A DNA stretch of 38,717 nt from Lachnospiraceae bacterium (GTDB lineage: Bacteria; Bacillota; Clostridia; Lachnospirales; Lachnospiraceae), in the NCBI GenBank assembly GCA_017436865.1, contig JAFSCH010000112.1, positions 1 through 38,717 of the forward strand. Direction: 5' to 3'. The notes under the pieces are model-generated. The model was not told the DNA's origin and did not search any database. It worked only from the letters and a program-made list of their open reading frames with translations. Positions 1 to 7,914 of the stretch are shown here, one piece after another (the first letter of the stretch is position 1; the number at the start of each line of letters is the position of its first letter). Made by a program: the position numbers and the translations under genes.

Positions 1-1178
1 GTCTGGTAATGGCTATGGGACTTGGGTGTATGCTTACGGGTGGTATTGGAGACGCACTTGCTAGCATGCTGTTTGGAAAAGTAGGAGGAGGGAGCGAATT
101 AGGGATAATTTGTGAAGGTGTTGCGCAACTTTTTGCATATGGGTGTCAAGTATGCTTACGAATATTTGAGATATTGTGTGAATGGTCCATGGAACTTCCG
201 GGTGCAAGCTGGATTGTAGGAGAACCGGAGACTTGGAGAATCGTTATTTTTTATGTAGTTGTATTATCGCTATTTATAATACACAAAAATTGTAAATATA
301 CTTGGAAGAATAAGATATGTCTGCCTTTTCCTGTTAAGATGATGTGGATTTTAGTGGCAGTGGCATTGCTTACGCAGAAGACTTATGATGGATTAACGAT
401 TACGATGTTGGATGTGGGACAAGGTGACTGCATTTGGATAGAAACGGATACAGGACATCACTATTTAATTGATGGTGGTAGTACATCTGAGAAGAAGTTA
501 GGTGAATATACCCTTATTCCATTTTTAAAGCAGACAGGGACAGCGGAGATAGATGCTGTATTTCTGACACATTTAGATAAAGATCATACATCAGGAGTAT
601 TGGAATTGTTAGAGGGTGATAGTGGAATTAAGGTACATAAGATCGTGATTGCAAAAGCGGTGATTCGAGATGAGTCCTATGAGGAGTTGGTGGCTTTGTG
701 CAGGACTAAGCATGTTGCCATTATGTATGCTGAAGCAGGAGATGTTTTGAAGGATGATAAATTGCAGTTAGAAGTACTTCATCCTTCGGCGGATTATGTT
801 ACTGATTCCAGAAATGCTTATTCGTTAGTGATGAAGTTAGAATATGGTGGATTTCATGCGTTGTTTACTGGTGACGTAGAAGAAGATGGTGAGAATCTGG
901 TTGTAAATTCATTGCCTGAGAATTGGGAGTGTCATTTATATAAGGTGGCGCATCATGGTTCAAGGAATTCAAATACGCTAGCGCTATTAGAACAGATAAA
1001 GCCAAAGCTTGCGATTATTTCCTGTGAGGAAGATAACAGCTATGGGCATCCACATGAAGAGACGCTTGAAAGATTGTCAGAGGTAGGAAGTAAAGTGATG
1101 GTGACAAAGGATTGTGGAGCGATTATTGTGGAAGTAGACGAGAGGATTAAGGTAAAGAGGTGGATAGAAGGGGAGTGA
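1..1178 (+). CDS. comEC: ComEC/Rec2-type DNA uptake protein, C-terminal part (5' end outside window)
   Basis: The reading frame is open to the first base of the window, so this is the 3' part of a longer gene; the first in-frame ATG at 9 is not the true start. About 100 residues of the hydrophobic competence domain are followed by a metallo-beta-lactamase fold domain. Visible motifs are LDVGQGDC, LIDGGS, the metal-binding THLDKDH, FTGDV and VAHHGS, in the order typical of the ComEC C-terminal domain. ComEC forms the inner-membrane channel for single-stranded DNA in natural transformation. In many Clostridia comEC lies just upstream of holA, and holA is indeed found at 3935, separated here by repeats, a pseudogene, a Nudix gene and a HAD gene. 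The family call is strong; whether the cell is competent cannot be told from this sequence. Confidence 0.9.
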   Translation, partial: LVMAMGLGCMLTGGIGDALASMLFGKVGGGSELGIICEGVAQLFAYGCQVCLRIFEILCEWSMELPGASWIVGEPETWRIVIFYVVVLSLFIIHKNCKYTWKNKICLPFPVKMMWILVAVALLTQKTYDGLTITMLDVGQGDCIWIETDTGHHYLIDGGSTSEKKLGEYTLIPFLKQTGTAEIDAVFLTHLDKDHTSGVLELLEGDSGIKVHKIVIAKAVIRDESYEELVALCRTKHVAIMYAEAGDVLKDDKLQLEVLHPSADYVTDSRNAYSLVMKLEYGGFHALFTGDVEEDGENLVVNSLPENWECHLYKVAHHGSRNSNTLALLEQIKPKLAIISCEEDNSYGHPHEETLERLSEVGSKVMVTKDCGAIIVEVDERIKVKRWIEGE

Positions 1179-1215
1179 TGAAGGGGGAAGAGGAGAAATG
1201 TAATAGTTTTCGGTT

Positions 1216-1535
1216 GGAAGCGTAAAAAGTCAACGAAGGTGGGGGACAAAAGAAGAAAGTTCCCGACTGGAAGCAGAAAAACGCAATGTAGGTGGGGAAG
1301 GATGAGAATAAAAACCCGACTGGAAGCGTAAAAAGTCAACGAAGGTAGGGGAACAAAAGAAGAAAGTTCCCGACTGGAAGTGGAAAAACGCAATGTAGGT
1401 GGGGAAGGATGAGAATAAAAACCCGACTGGAAGCGTAAAAAGTCAACGAAGGTAGGGGAACAAAAGAAGAAAGTTCCCGACTGGAAGTGGAAAAACGCAA
1501 TGTAAGTGGGGATGGATAAGAATAAGCTTATGACT
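1216..1535. repeat. Three tandem ~107-bp repeats, each made of two diverged ~53-bp halves
   Basis: Units start at 1216, 1322 and 1429, each at the word GGAAGCGTAAAAAGTC. Inside each unit a second, diverged half starts at GGAAG(C/T)(A/G)GAAAAACGCAATG, so there are six half-units with a period near 53 bp. The junction of the halves can form a hairpin, GGGAAC...GTTCCC, around a purine-rich 11-nt loop; in the first unit the stem is GGGGAC...GTTCCC, which still pairs through a G-U wobble. This fills most of the 427-bp stretch between comEC and the next start codon. There is no variable spacer, so it is not a CRISPR array. The function is unknown. Confidence 0.85.
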
Positions 1536-1605
1536 AGAAATACAATAATGGTTGGAAATGAACTTTTATATGAAAGAAAAAAGGATAGATGAGAGGAAAA
1601 ACATT

Positions 1606-2330
1606 ATGAGAATGACAAAAATTATATTAGAAGAAAGAGAACAACTTGAACAAGTAATTGCTAGAGCAAAAGAGAGAATGGCAACAGCCCCAGAAGGTTT
1701 TTTACGCATAGCTAAAAAGGAAAAGGATATAGAGTATTATTATAAAGAAGCAGATTGCAATAGGAGAGGAAGCGCTAACGGCAAATACATAAAAAAGAAT
1801 GAAATAGACCTAGCCAGAAGAATTGCTCAAAGAGACTATGATGTGAAAATAGCAAAGAATGCAGAAAGAAGAATCAAAGCAATCGATTCCTTTCTGAAGG
1901 AGTATGAAGAGACAGATATAAAAGACATTTATGAAAAGATGAATCCGTATCGTAGAGAATTGATTACAACGAATATCATATCGGATGAAGAGTATATCAG
2001 ACAGTGGCAAGCGGTAGTATACAATGGAAAAGATTTTACCAATGATATGCAAGAAATAATCACAGAAAGAGGAGAAATAGTAAGGTCAAAATCTATCCTG
2101 ACTTCACAATTCTTAAAATGCCACAAAGAGAAGAAGTGTATTTGGAACACTTTGGATTAATGGATAATAGTGAGTATGTGGAGAGTGTGCTCTATAAGCT
2201 CACCACTTATGAAAGAAATGGCATTTATCCAGGAATAAATCTATTCTTCACACATGAAACGAGTAAAATGCCTTTGAATACTAGGGTGTTGGATGGCATG
2301 TTAAAAGAGTTGTTTTGTGAGAGGGAATAA
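1606..2330 (+). pseudogene. Remnant of a PD-(D/E)XK-like nuclease family gene, with deletion and frameshift
   Basis: The first part (1606-2160) encodes a charged, coiled-coil-rich N-terminus ending near ERGEIVRSKS. In the next frame the protein resumes at about 2094 as YPDFTIL, then EEVYLEHFGLMDN and a C-terminus ending at 2330. From memory of related Clostridial proteins, a segment of roughly 40 residues normally lies between RSKS and the YPDFT motif. It is missing here and the frame changes at the junction, so I read this as one gene broken by an internal deletion. PDFT followed by a (Y/W)xEHFG motif resembles the active-site region of restriction-like nucleases. The start at 1606 is favoured by GAGAGG nine bases upstream. 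Two short overlapping genes is the less likely alternative. Confidence 0.7.
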
Positions 2331-2417
2331 TGAAGAGGACTCATTAATCTATTGGAGTTACGAAAAAGTAGCATCTATACTTGGCGCTATTTTGTATAAA
2401 ACTAATTTGTATATGAT

Positions 2418-2446
2418 TTGAGTGTGGATTTTTGGCGTGGTATAAT
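2418..2446 (+). promoter_or_regulatory. Sigma-A type promoter upstream of the Nudix gene
   Basis: TTGAGT at 2418-2423 and a perfect TATAAT at 2441-2446 are separated by 17 bp. The promoter lies 66 bp upstream of the Nudix start codon and probably also serves the following HAD gene. Confidence 0.7.
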
Positions 2447-2511
2447 GCAAGAAAGGTAATAAGTTAGGATTTTATTATGAAAATAGGATATAAAAGGGAG
2501 GAGTATTTTCA

Positions 2512-2958
2512 ATGCGAAACAGAGGCGTAGCAGTTGTAACGAGAAATGGTGCTATTTTGCTAGAGAAGACATATTATGAGGGACGGTATTTCTATGCGCT
2601 TCCGGGTGGGGGAATAGAAGAAGGTGAAACACCACAAGAAACAGCACTTCGAGAATTAAAAGAAGAATGTGGGCTGGATGGAAAGATTGTTAAACCATTA
2701 AATGTAGTATATAAAAGGGACGGAAGTATCGAGTATGCATTTGAGATTGCAGTGAGTCAAGAACAAATAGTCATAGTAGGGAAAGATCCGGAGTTTTCAG
2801 AGGAGGAACAGATGATTAAAGATGTCTGTTGGTTGCAGCTTCATGAGATAAGTGAAAAAGACAGGGCTTTTTTGTGGGAGTATGGATTAATGGAAGTAGA
2901 AGAGTTCTGGGATGAGGTTTTGAGTTGGGGAGATGAAATCAGTTATCCTAAGAAGTAA
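2512..2958 (+). CDS. Nudix hydrolase
   Basis: The 148-aa protein contains a complete Nudix box: GGGIEEGE, then RELKEECGL (pattern GX5EX7REUXEEXGU) at about residues 37-59. This motif binds Mg2+ and cleaves nucleoside diphosphates linked to another group. The substrate cannot be read from the sequence; small Nudix proteins of this size often act on modified nucleotides or nucleotide sugars. The start is supported by GGGAGGAG about 8 bases upstream of ATG. A HAD phosphatase gene follows 42 bp downstream on the same strand, so the two are probably co-transcribed. Confidence 0.9.
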   Translation: MRNRGVAVVTRNGAILLEKTYYEGRYFYALPGGGIEEGETPQETALRELKEECGLDGKIVKPLNVVYKRDGSIEYAFEIAVSQEQIVIVGKDPEFSEEEQMIKDVCWLQLHEISEKDRAFLWEYGLMEVEEFWDEVLSWGDEISYPKK

Positions 2959-3000
2959 CTTTTTCTAAGAAAGAATTGAGCAAAAGAAAGAAGGAGCAAA

Positions 3001-3678
3001 ATGATACGAGCAGTAATCTTTGATATGTTTGAAACGTTAATTACACACTATCATAGTCCATTATATTTCGGCGCGCAGATGGCAGCAGATGCAGGAATTG
3101 CAGAAGAGAAATTTCAAGCCTTGTGGCGCCCGACGGAGTATGACCGTACCATTGGGAAACTGACTTTGGAAGAAGTAGTGGAAAGTATTTTAAGAGAAAA
3201 TCAATGCTATTCAGAAGAATTAGTAAATAAAATAGTAAAGAAACGTATCGAAACCAAGCAAGATTGCTTTCGACAATTGCATTCAGAAATCATTCCTATG
3301 CTTAAGAAGCTAAAAGAAAAAGGTATATTAATCGGTCTGATTAGTAATTGTTTTTCCGAAGAGGCAGAGGTAATCCGAAGAAGTGTATTGTTTCCATATT
3401 TTGATGCCGCTATTTTGTCGTATGAACAGGGAGTGCAGAAACCGGATGAAGAGATTTATAAAAGGTGTATGGCCAGTTTAGGGGTGGCACCAGAAGAATG
3501 TCTCTATATTGGAGATGGAGGAAGTAATGAGCTGGAAGCTGCGAGAACACTTGGCATGAAGGCACTTCAGGCGGTGTGGTACCTACAGGAAGGAACTTCG
3601 CAGCCGATGGGGAGAATGGAAGCATTTGAGCAACTAGAAAGTCCGAGGGATGTGCTTGAACACTTATTGGATAAATGA
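3001..3678 (+). CDS. HAD-superfamily hydrolase (haloacid dehalogenase/phosphatase type)
   Basis: The 225-aa protein has the HAD motifs in order: FDMFETL near the N-terminus (nucleophilic Asp), ISNC (motif II), the motif III region around KPDEEIY, and IGDGGSNEL (motif IV acidic residues). A helical cap sits between motifs I and II. Most members of this group remove phosphate from small metabolites; the substrate is unknown. The ribosome site AAGAAGGAG lies just before the ATG. It probably forms a two-gene unit with the Nudix hydrolase upstream. Confidence 0.88.
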   Translation: MIRAVIFDMFETLITHYHSPLYFGAQMAADAGIAEEKFQALWRPTEYDRTIGKLTLEEVVESILRENQCYSEELVNKIVKKRIETKQDCFRQLHSEIIPMLKKLKEKGILIGLISNCFSEEAEVIRRSVLFPYFDAAILSYEQGVQKPDEEIYKRCMASLGVAPEECLYIGDGGSNELEAARTLGMKALQAVWYLQEGTSQPMGRMEAFEQLESPRDVLEHLLDK

Positions 3679-3696
3679 TAGAAAAGCAGGAAAAAC

Positions 3697-3804
3697 ATGA
3701 ACTTATTGATGAAGAGTATTGCGTTAGGGAAGGAAGCGTATGGATTACCGGAAAAGGAAACAAATCAATGGATGAACTTCATTCGACAAATAAACCATAT
3801 ATAA
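3697..3804 (+). CDS. Possible 35-aa small ORF or gene fragment
   Basis: A short frame starts at an ATG preceded by CAGGAAAA and ends in TAA. It encodes a mixed-polarity peptide containing KEAYGLPEKETNQW. No family is recognised. It could be a small gene or the remains of a larger gene between the HAD gene and holA. Confidence 0.25.
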   Translation: MNLLMKSIALGKEAYGLPEKETNQWMNFIRQINHI

Positions 3805-3834
3805 AAAATCTCATTATATAAAATGAAAGAGGAA

Positions 3835-3863
3835 TTGCATCAAAAGTTAACCTAGCTTATAAT
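3835..3863 (+). promoter_or_regulatory. Sigma-A type promoter upstream of holA
   Basis: TTGCAT at 3835-3840 and TATAAT at 3858-3863 are spaced by 17 bp. It lies 71 bp upstream of the holA start codon in an otherwise AT-rich, apparently non-coding stretch. Confidence 0.65.
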
Positions 3864-3934
3864 TTAAAATGATATTAGAAAAGCCAGTAGTCTAATAATC
3901 TAAGAAATGATACAAGAAAGGGCAGGAATTTGAT

Positions 3935-4915
3935 TTGAAGCGAATTATTCAGGACATCAAGAGCCAACAATTTAGCAATGTGTATCTTCTTTATGGGGAA
4001 GAGGCATATTTAAGAAAGCAATATCGTGACAAGCTGAAAAGTGCATTGGTAGCAGCGGATGATTCTATGAACTTTACAGCCTTTGCAGGAAAGGATATTA
4101 ATGTAAATGAAGTCATTGATTTGGCAGGAACGTTACCATTTTTTGCGGAGCGAAGAGTGATTCTAGTAGAAAATAGTGGGTGGTTTAAGTCAGCGAATGA
4201 TAGAGTGGCAGAGCTTGTAAAAGATTTGCCGGATACTACATTTCTAATCTTTGTTGAGGAAGAGGTTGATAAACGTAATAAGCTCTTTAAGGCAATTGGA
4301 GCAAAAGGATATGCAGCATCCTTTGAAGTGCAGGATGAAGCGACGCTCAAAAAATGGATTATGGGATTGCTTAAAAAGGAAAATAAACTGATTACTGCCG
4401 ATGCATTGAACCTGTTGCTTGATAGAACAGGAACGGATATGGAGCAGATTGCAAAAGAGGTAGAGAAGTTAATCTGCTACAAATATTATGAAGAAGGCAT
4501 TACGCAAAAAGATGTAGAAGAGCTTTGTACCGTAAGAATTCAGAATAAGATATTTGATATGGTGGAAGCAGTTGCTGACAAAAAGCAGAAACAGGCACTT
4601 GATTTGTATTATGATTTACTTGCATTAAAAGAAGCACCAATGAAGATTTTAGCGTTGATTGCAAGACAGTTTAATCTGCTGTTACAGGTTCGAGAGATGA
4701 AAACAAAGGGATATGATGAAGCAACGATTGCACAGAAGACAGGATTAAATCCATATTTTCTCAAGAAAAAATATTTGCCACAGTCTTCCAGATTCAAGCT
4801 TGAACAACTGCAAAAGGCAGTACAAGCTTGTGTGCAGGCAGATGAGGATGTGAAAACAGGAAGAGTGACAGATTTATTAAGTGTCGAGTTGATAATTGTT
4901 AGCTTGTCTATGTAA
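3935..4915 (+). CDS. holA: DNA polymerase III subunit delta
   Basis: The 326-aa product matches the delta subunit in length and layout. It starts with a nucleotide-fold domain containing NVYLLYGEEAYLRKQ, followed by the helical lid with DRTGTDMEQIAKEVEKL and a C-terminal helical collar domain with LALIARQFNLLLQVR. Delta opens the beta sliding clamp as part of the clamp loader and is essential in bacteria. The start appears to be TTG at 3935, with AAGGGCAGG upstream, because no ATG is positioned to keep the conserved N-terminus. Its position downstream of comEC is the usual one in Firmicutes. Confidence 0.93.
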   Translation: MKRIIQDIKSQQFSNVYLLYGEEAYLRKQYRDKLKSALVAADDSMNFTAFAGKDINVNEVIDLAGTLPFFAERRVILVENSGWFKSANDRVAELVKDLPDTTFLIFVEEEVDKRNKLFKAIGAKGYAASFEVQDEATLKKWIMGLLKKENKLITADALNLLLDRTGTDMEQIAKEVEKLICYKYYEEGITQKDVEELCTVRIQNKIFDMVEAVADKKQKQALDLYYDLLALKEAPMKILALIARQFNLLLQVREMKTKGYDEATIAQKTGLNPYFLKKKYLPQSSRFKLEQLQKAVQACVQADEDVKTGRVTDLLSVELIIVSLSM

Positions 4916-4996
4916 AAGAGTGTAATCAGAAAAACTGAATGTGTGTGAGCGAAACACAATTAAAAGAAGAAAGTGAATAGAGAGGAAGTACAACAT

Positions 4997-5170
4997 ATGA
5001 TACCAAAGGACCCAGTAATGCTATTAAGCTTTATGAATTTAAAATTACGAGATTTTTATCCAAGTCTGGAAGATTTTTGCGAGGATACGGACGAAGATAT
5101 GCAAGCTATTATCGATAAGCTTGCAGGAATTGATTATCATTACGATAAAGAGAAGAATCAGTTTGTATAA
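4997..5170 (+). CDS. DUF4250 family small protein
   Basis: The 57-aa protein starts MIPKDPVMLLSF and ends IDYHYDKEKNQFV, as I recall for DUF4250 proteins of Clostridia. The start at 4997 is chosen over the upstream GTG at 4973 because AGAGGAAG sits about 10 bases before this ATG and family members begin with MxPKDP. The function is unknown. It is followed by a terminator shared with convergent agrB. Confidence 0.8.
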   Translation: MIPKDPVMLLSFMNLKLRDFYPSLEDFCEDTDEDMQAIIDKLAGIDYHYDKEKNQFV

Positions 5171-5182
5171 ATGAATAAAGAG

Positions 5183-5228
5183 AATTCCCGAAAGCGATTA
5201 GAAGTTGCGTTTTCGGGAATTTTTTTGT
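5183..5228. terminator. Bidirectional intrinsic terminator between the DUF4250 gene and agrB
   Basis: AATTCCCGAAAgCG at 5183-5196 pairs with CGTTTTCGGGAATT at 5209-5222. A run of T follows on the + strand, and an AT-rich flank lies on the other side. The stem overlaps the 3' end of agrB and separates convergent genes. Confidence 0.8.
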
Positions 5229-5785
5229 TTGCCGATAAAAGAGGTCAAGGCAACTAAGAGATATACAAGCGCCTCCAGAAACAAGTATTTTTTTAAATGG
5301 AAGAACCAGAATAAAAAAGCAAAAATAAAACCTAGTATTAAGGTAATATCCATTTTTTTCTGAAAGCAGATGTTTTCAGAAGCATCAACAGAGCGATTCG
5401 GATGATTGACTGGGCCGAGAGCTCTTAGAGCAAAAATACAAAGCAATATCAGTAAGAAAGATAAAATGGGAGCCAAAACATAATATTTTACAATTAATAA
5501 AGTCATAGCCAATGTCCCGCAAGAGAGAAGAAGGCAGGTAAAATATCGTTCCATATGAAGTCCGCCACCGTAAGAGCGAAGCGGAATGAAAAAGAGAAAG
5601 AAAAAAACACATTCTAATTTCATATCTAAAAATACAGCAATCAAGATACTGCATATTACATTTATGAAAAGTTCCAAAAAAGTTTCAAAACCATATTGAT
5701 ATATTTCATAGTCATCAGGCTCAATGAAGCCTTTCTGAGAGATATAATCCGTTAGTATAGTTGCTAGTTTCATATTTGTAATCAT
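5198..5785 (-). CDS. agrB: Accessory gene regulator B (AgrB-like cysteine endopeptidase)
   Basis: The 195-aa protein is mostly membrane segments. It carries the AgrB signature SYGGGLHMERYFTC, in which His and Cys are 7 residues apart and form the catalytic pair. AgrB processes the AgrD propeptide and helps export a cyclic autoinducing peptide. No agrD, agrC or agrA is evident in this window, so the gene is an orphan here. The first ATG (5785) is only one base from an AGAAAGG ribosome site; the ATG 12 bases further in (5773) has a spacing of about 13, so the start is uncertain. Some AgrB-like proteins process other peptides, so the substrate is open. Confidence 0.85.
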   Translation of the reverse strand: MITNMKLATILTDYISQKGFIEPDDYEIYQYGFETFLELFINVICSILIAVFLDMKLECVFFFLFFIPLRSYGGGLHMERYFTCLLLSCGTLAMTLLIVKYYVLAPILSFLLILLCIFALRALGPVNHPNRSVDASENICFQKKMDITLILGFIFAFLFWFFHLKKYLFLEALVYLLVALTSFIGKQKNSRKRNF

Positions 5786-5805
5786 ACCTTTCTAATATGT
5801 ACCAA

Positions 5806-5833
5806 ATAATAACATAAAATTAGAAAGAAACAA
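5806..5833 (-). promoter_or_regulatory. Candidate agrB promoter
   Basis: Read on the minus strand, TTGTTT and TATTAT are separated by 16 bp, upstream of the agrB start. The region is very AT-rich, so the match may be by chance. The rest of 5786-6058 is the divergent intergenic region between agrB and the injection-system cluster; no clear consensus promoter for the + strand genes was found in it. Confidence 0.35.
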
Positions 5834-6058
5834 ATAAGTAAAATATAAAATGTAAGAAATACGACTTATTGTGTTAGTTTTGTTTTCTTAAAAGAGGGAA
5901 TAAGTAAATGCAAAAACGCGTTAGATAATAAAATAATCAGAATAATTGCAAAAGTAATCCTAAAAATAGCGATTTGGCATAAAAAGACGTAAAGTGTTGT
6001 ACAATTGATTTTGCAATGAATAACGAGTTGATACAAAAAAGAGAGGGATTGGTATGTT

Positions 6059-7864
6059 ATGAATCATAAAAAAGGCATGAGATGTATGGTGTTTCTAATG
6101 AGTCTGTTTCTGCTTGTGTCATTCTGTTCTAATACATATGCGTTGGAACTGGAAAATAAAGATAAAGCAATTGTATTTGCACTTGATACTAGTGGAAGTA
6201 TGAAAACAAATGACCCAGACAGATTAGCCATTGACAGTATCATGCAGATGATATATACACTTACATCCGACTATAGAGTTGGTTTTATCGCTTATAATTC
6301 AGAGATCACCATGGATCAAATGCCGCTAGCGAATGAAAGACGTAATGAGATTATGAAAATGACAGAAGCAATCCAATATGCAGGCTATAGCAATGCAGGA
6401 GAGGGACTGAAAAAGGCAGTAGAATTTCTAAGTAATGATACTGCAGAAGAAAAGCATATTGTATTGTTGTCAGATGGAGAGATTTTGTTAAAAGAAGATG
6501 CTGATACGCAAGCTTCAAAAGAGCTATATCAGAATGCAATCCGTGATGCAGAGGAACGGGGAATTTTAATTCATGTAATTGGCCTTGGTGATGAAATGGA
6601 GGATATGAATAATGCCATATTCCAAGCTGGGGAGGATACAGGAGGAAGAACCTATTACACACCGCAGGCATTAGATATTCAGAATGCCGTAGATGCCATC
6701 TTAGAAGAAGAACTGGCGATTAAGCAGTCGACAATTGCCATGATAGATGCCAGTGGAGAGTTGGAAACAATATCTGCGGAGCTTCCGTATACCTATGCTG
6801 ACAAGGTAAGAATATTGCTAACCAGTACAGCACCGATTCAGAACCTGAATACTAATTTTCAGGCAGATAGTGCGAATCAGATAAACGGCGAAAGATATTC
6901 AATAATAGAAATGAATGAACCGTATGGCAAAAGGATTGATTTAAGCTTCCGAGGAACCAAGGATAATCGTGTACGTGTTACGGTAATACCGGAATATCGA
7001 GTGATTCCTAAGGTAGAGGTGACCTATAAGGATGAAGTTCCAACATCAGAAAACTCTCTTTTTTATAACAGAACAGCAGAGATTACTTATTCATTTTATG
7101 ACTTGGATAATCATGACATTCAATTATGGACGGATGATTATTTTGAACATAATAAGCTTGGTGTTACCATAGCGGAGCATTCAGAAGAGTTAACACTGAA
7201 TGAAGGAATACTACAGAAAAAAGTATCAGTTCTTAATACACAGACCGTAGAAACAAGTATAGACTATTCGAAGTTGCCGGTTAATGTGATCGGAATTAAT
7301 ACAGCAGACATAACGCTGGAGGAACCGCCATTATTGCCAATACCAGAGCCTGATCCTGAACCAGAGCCGCCGTATGCTCTGATTATAGCGGTAATCGTAA
7401 CTGCAGTGCTTTTGTTTGTGATTATCATTATTTTAATCATAAAAAGCAGGAAAAAACCACCGGTACAGGAAGAGGACAAGCCGGAACCAAGCTCCTATAG
7501 CTATGCCGGAAAGCTGAATATCTATATCACGCAGACACAGTCAGGATATGATATACCACCATTGTCGTTTAATCTGTTCCGGTTACCACCGGGTAAAGTA
7601 ATCTCCTTAAAGGAGATACTGGAGAACTGCAATGTGAGTGAAGAGTTTGCAGGTGCAGAAGCCATTTATTTCAAGTCAGGAGCCAATCACAATCTGGTCA
7701 TAACCAATAATTCTGATTGTACGGTTATGAAGAATCGTGAAATCATGATGAAAAAGAAAAGCTATCAGATTACGCCGGATTCTAAGGTAGATATTACCTT
7801 TGAAGATGAAATAAGCGAATTGATGTTTCAGTATAAAGAACTTAAGCCTTCTGAGATGTGGTAG
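6059..7864 (+). CDS. Membrane-anchored von Willebrand factor A (VWA) protein with FHA-like cytoplasmic tail
   Basis: The 601-aa protein begins with a signal peptide (basic start, hydrophobic core, cleavage near NTYALE). A VWA domain follows with an intact MIDAS motif DTSGSMKTND (Asp at about residue 43) and LLSDGE. A middle domain of about 200 residues and a proline/glutamate linker (PEPDPEPEPP) lead to one membrane helix at about 438-462. The last 110 residues have a beta-rich pattern (LVITNNSDCTVM, ITFEDEISEL) that could be a diverged FHA-like domain; this is inference. The VWA part would face outside the membrane and bind a protein partner through a metal ion. It is the first gene of the injection-like cluster. 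GAGAGGG lies 11 bases before the ATG. Confidence 0.85.
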   Translation: MNHKKGMRCMVFLMSLFLLVSFCSNTYALELENKDKAIVFALDTSGSMKTNDPDRLAIDSIMQMIYTLTSDYRVGFIAYNSEITMDQMPLANERRNEIMKMTEAIQYAGYSNAGEGLKKAVEFLSNDTAEEKHIVLLSDGEILLKEDADTQASKELYQNAIRDAEERGILIHVIGLGDEMEDMNNAIFQAGEDTGGRTYYTPQALDIQNAVDAILEEELAIKQSTIAMIDASGELETISAELPYTYADKVRILLTSTAPIQNLNTNFQADSANQINGERYSIIEMNEPYGKRIDLSFRGTKDNRVRVTVIPEYRVIPKVEVTYKDEVPTSENSLFYNRTAEITYSFYDLDNHDIQLWTDDYFEHNKLGVTIAEHSEELTLNEGILQKKVSVLNTQTVETSIDYSKLPVNVIGINTADITLEEPPLLPIPEPDPEPEPPYALIIAVIVTAVLLFVIIIILIIKSRKKPPVQEEDKPEPSSYSYAGKLNIYITQTQSGYDIPPLSFNLFRLPPGKVISLKEILENCNVSEEFAGAEAIYFKSGANHNLVITNNSDCTVMKNREIMMKKKSYQITPDSKVDITFEDEISELMFQYKELKPSEMW

Positions 7865-7914
7865 AAAGCATATTCAGAAAGGTAAAAAATAACACACAAA
7901 GGGAGTGGGAAAAG

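Noticed and set aside
1040-1393. Minus-strand frame through the tandem repeats
   Set aside because: It is low complexity, overlaps comEC and has no plausible ribosome site.
1216-1535. CRISPR array
   Set aside because: The repeats are continuous 107-bp units with no variable spacers, and no cas genes are present.
5975-6016. Consensus promoter for the injection cluster (TTGGCA with TACAAT)
   Set aside because: The spacing is 20 bp, too long for a standard sigma-A promoter, so it was not listed as a feature.
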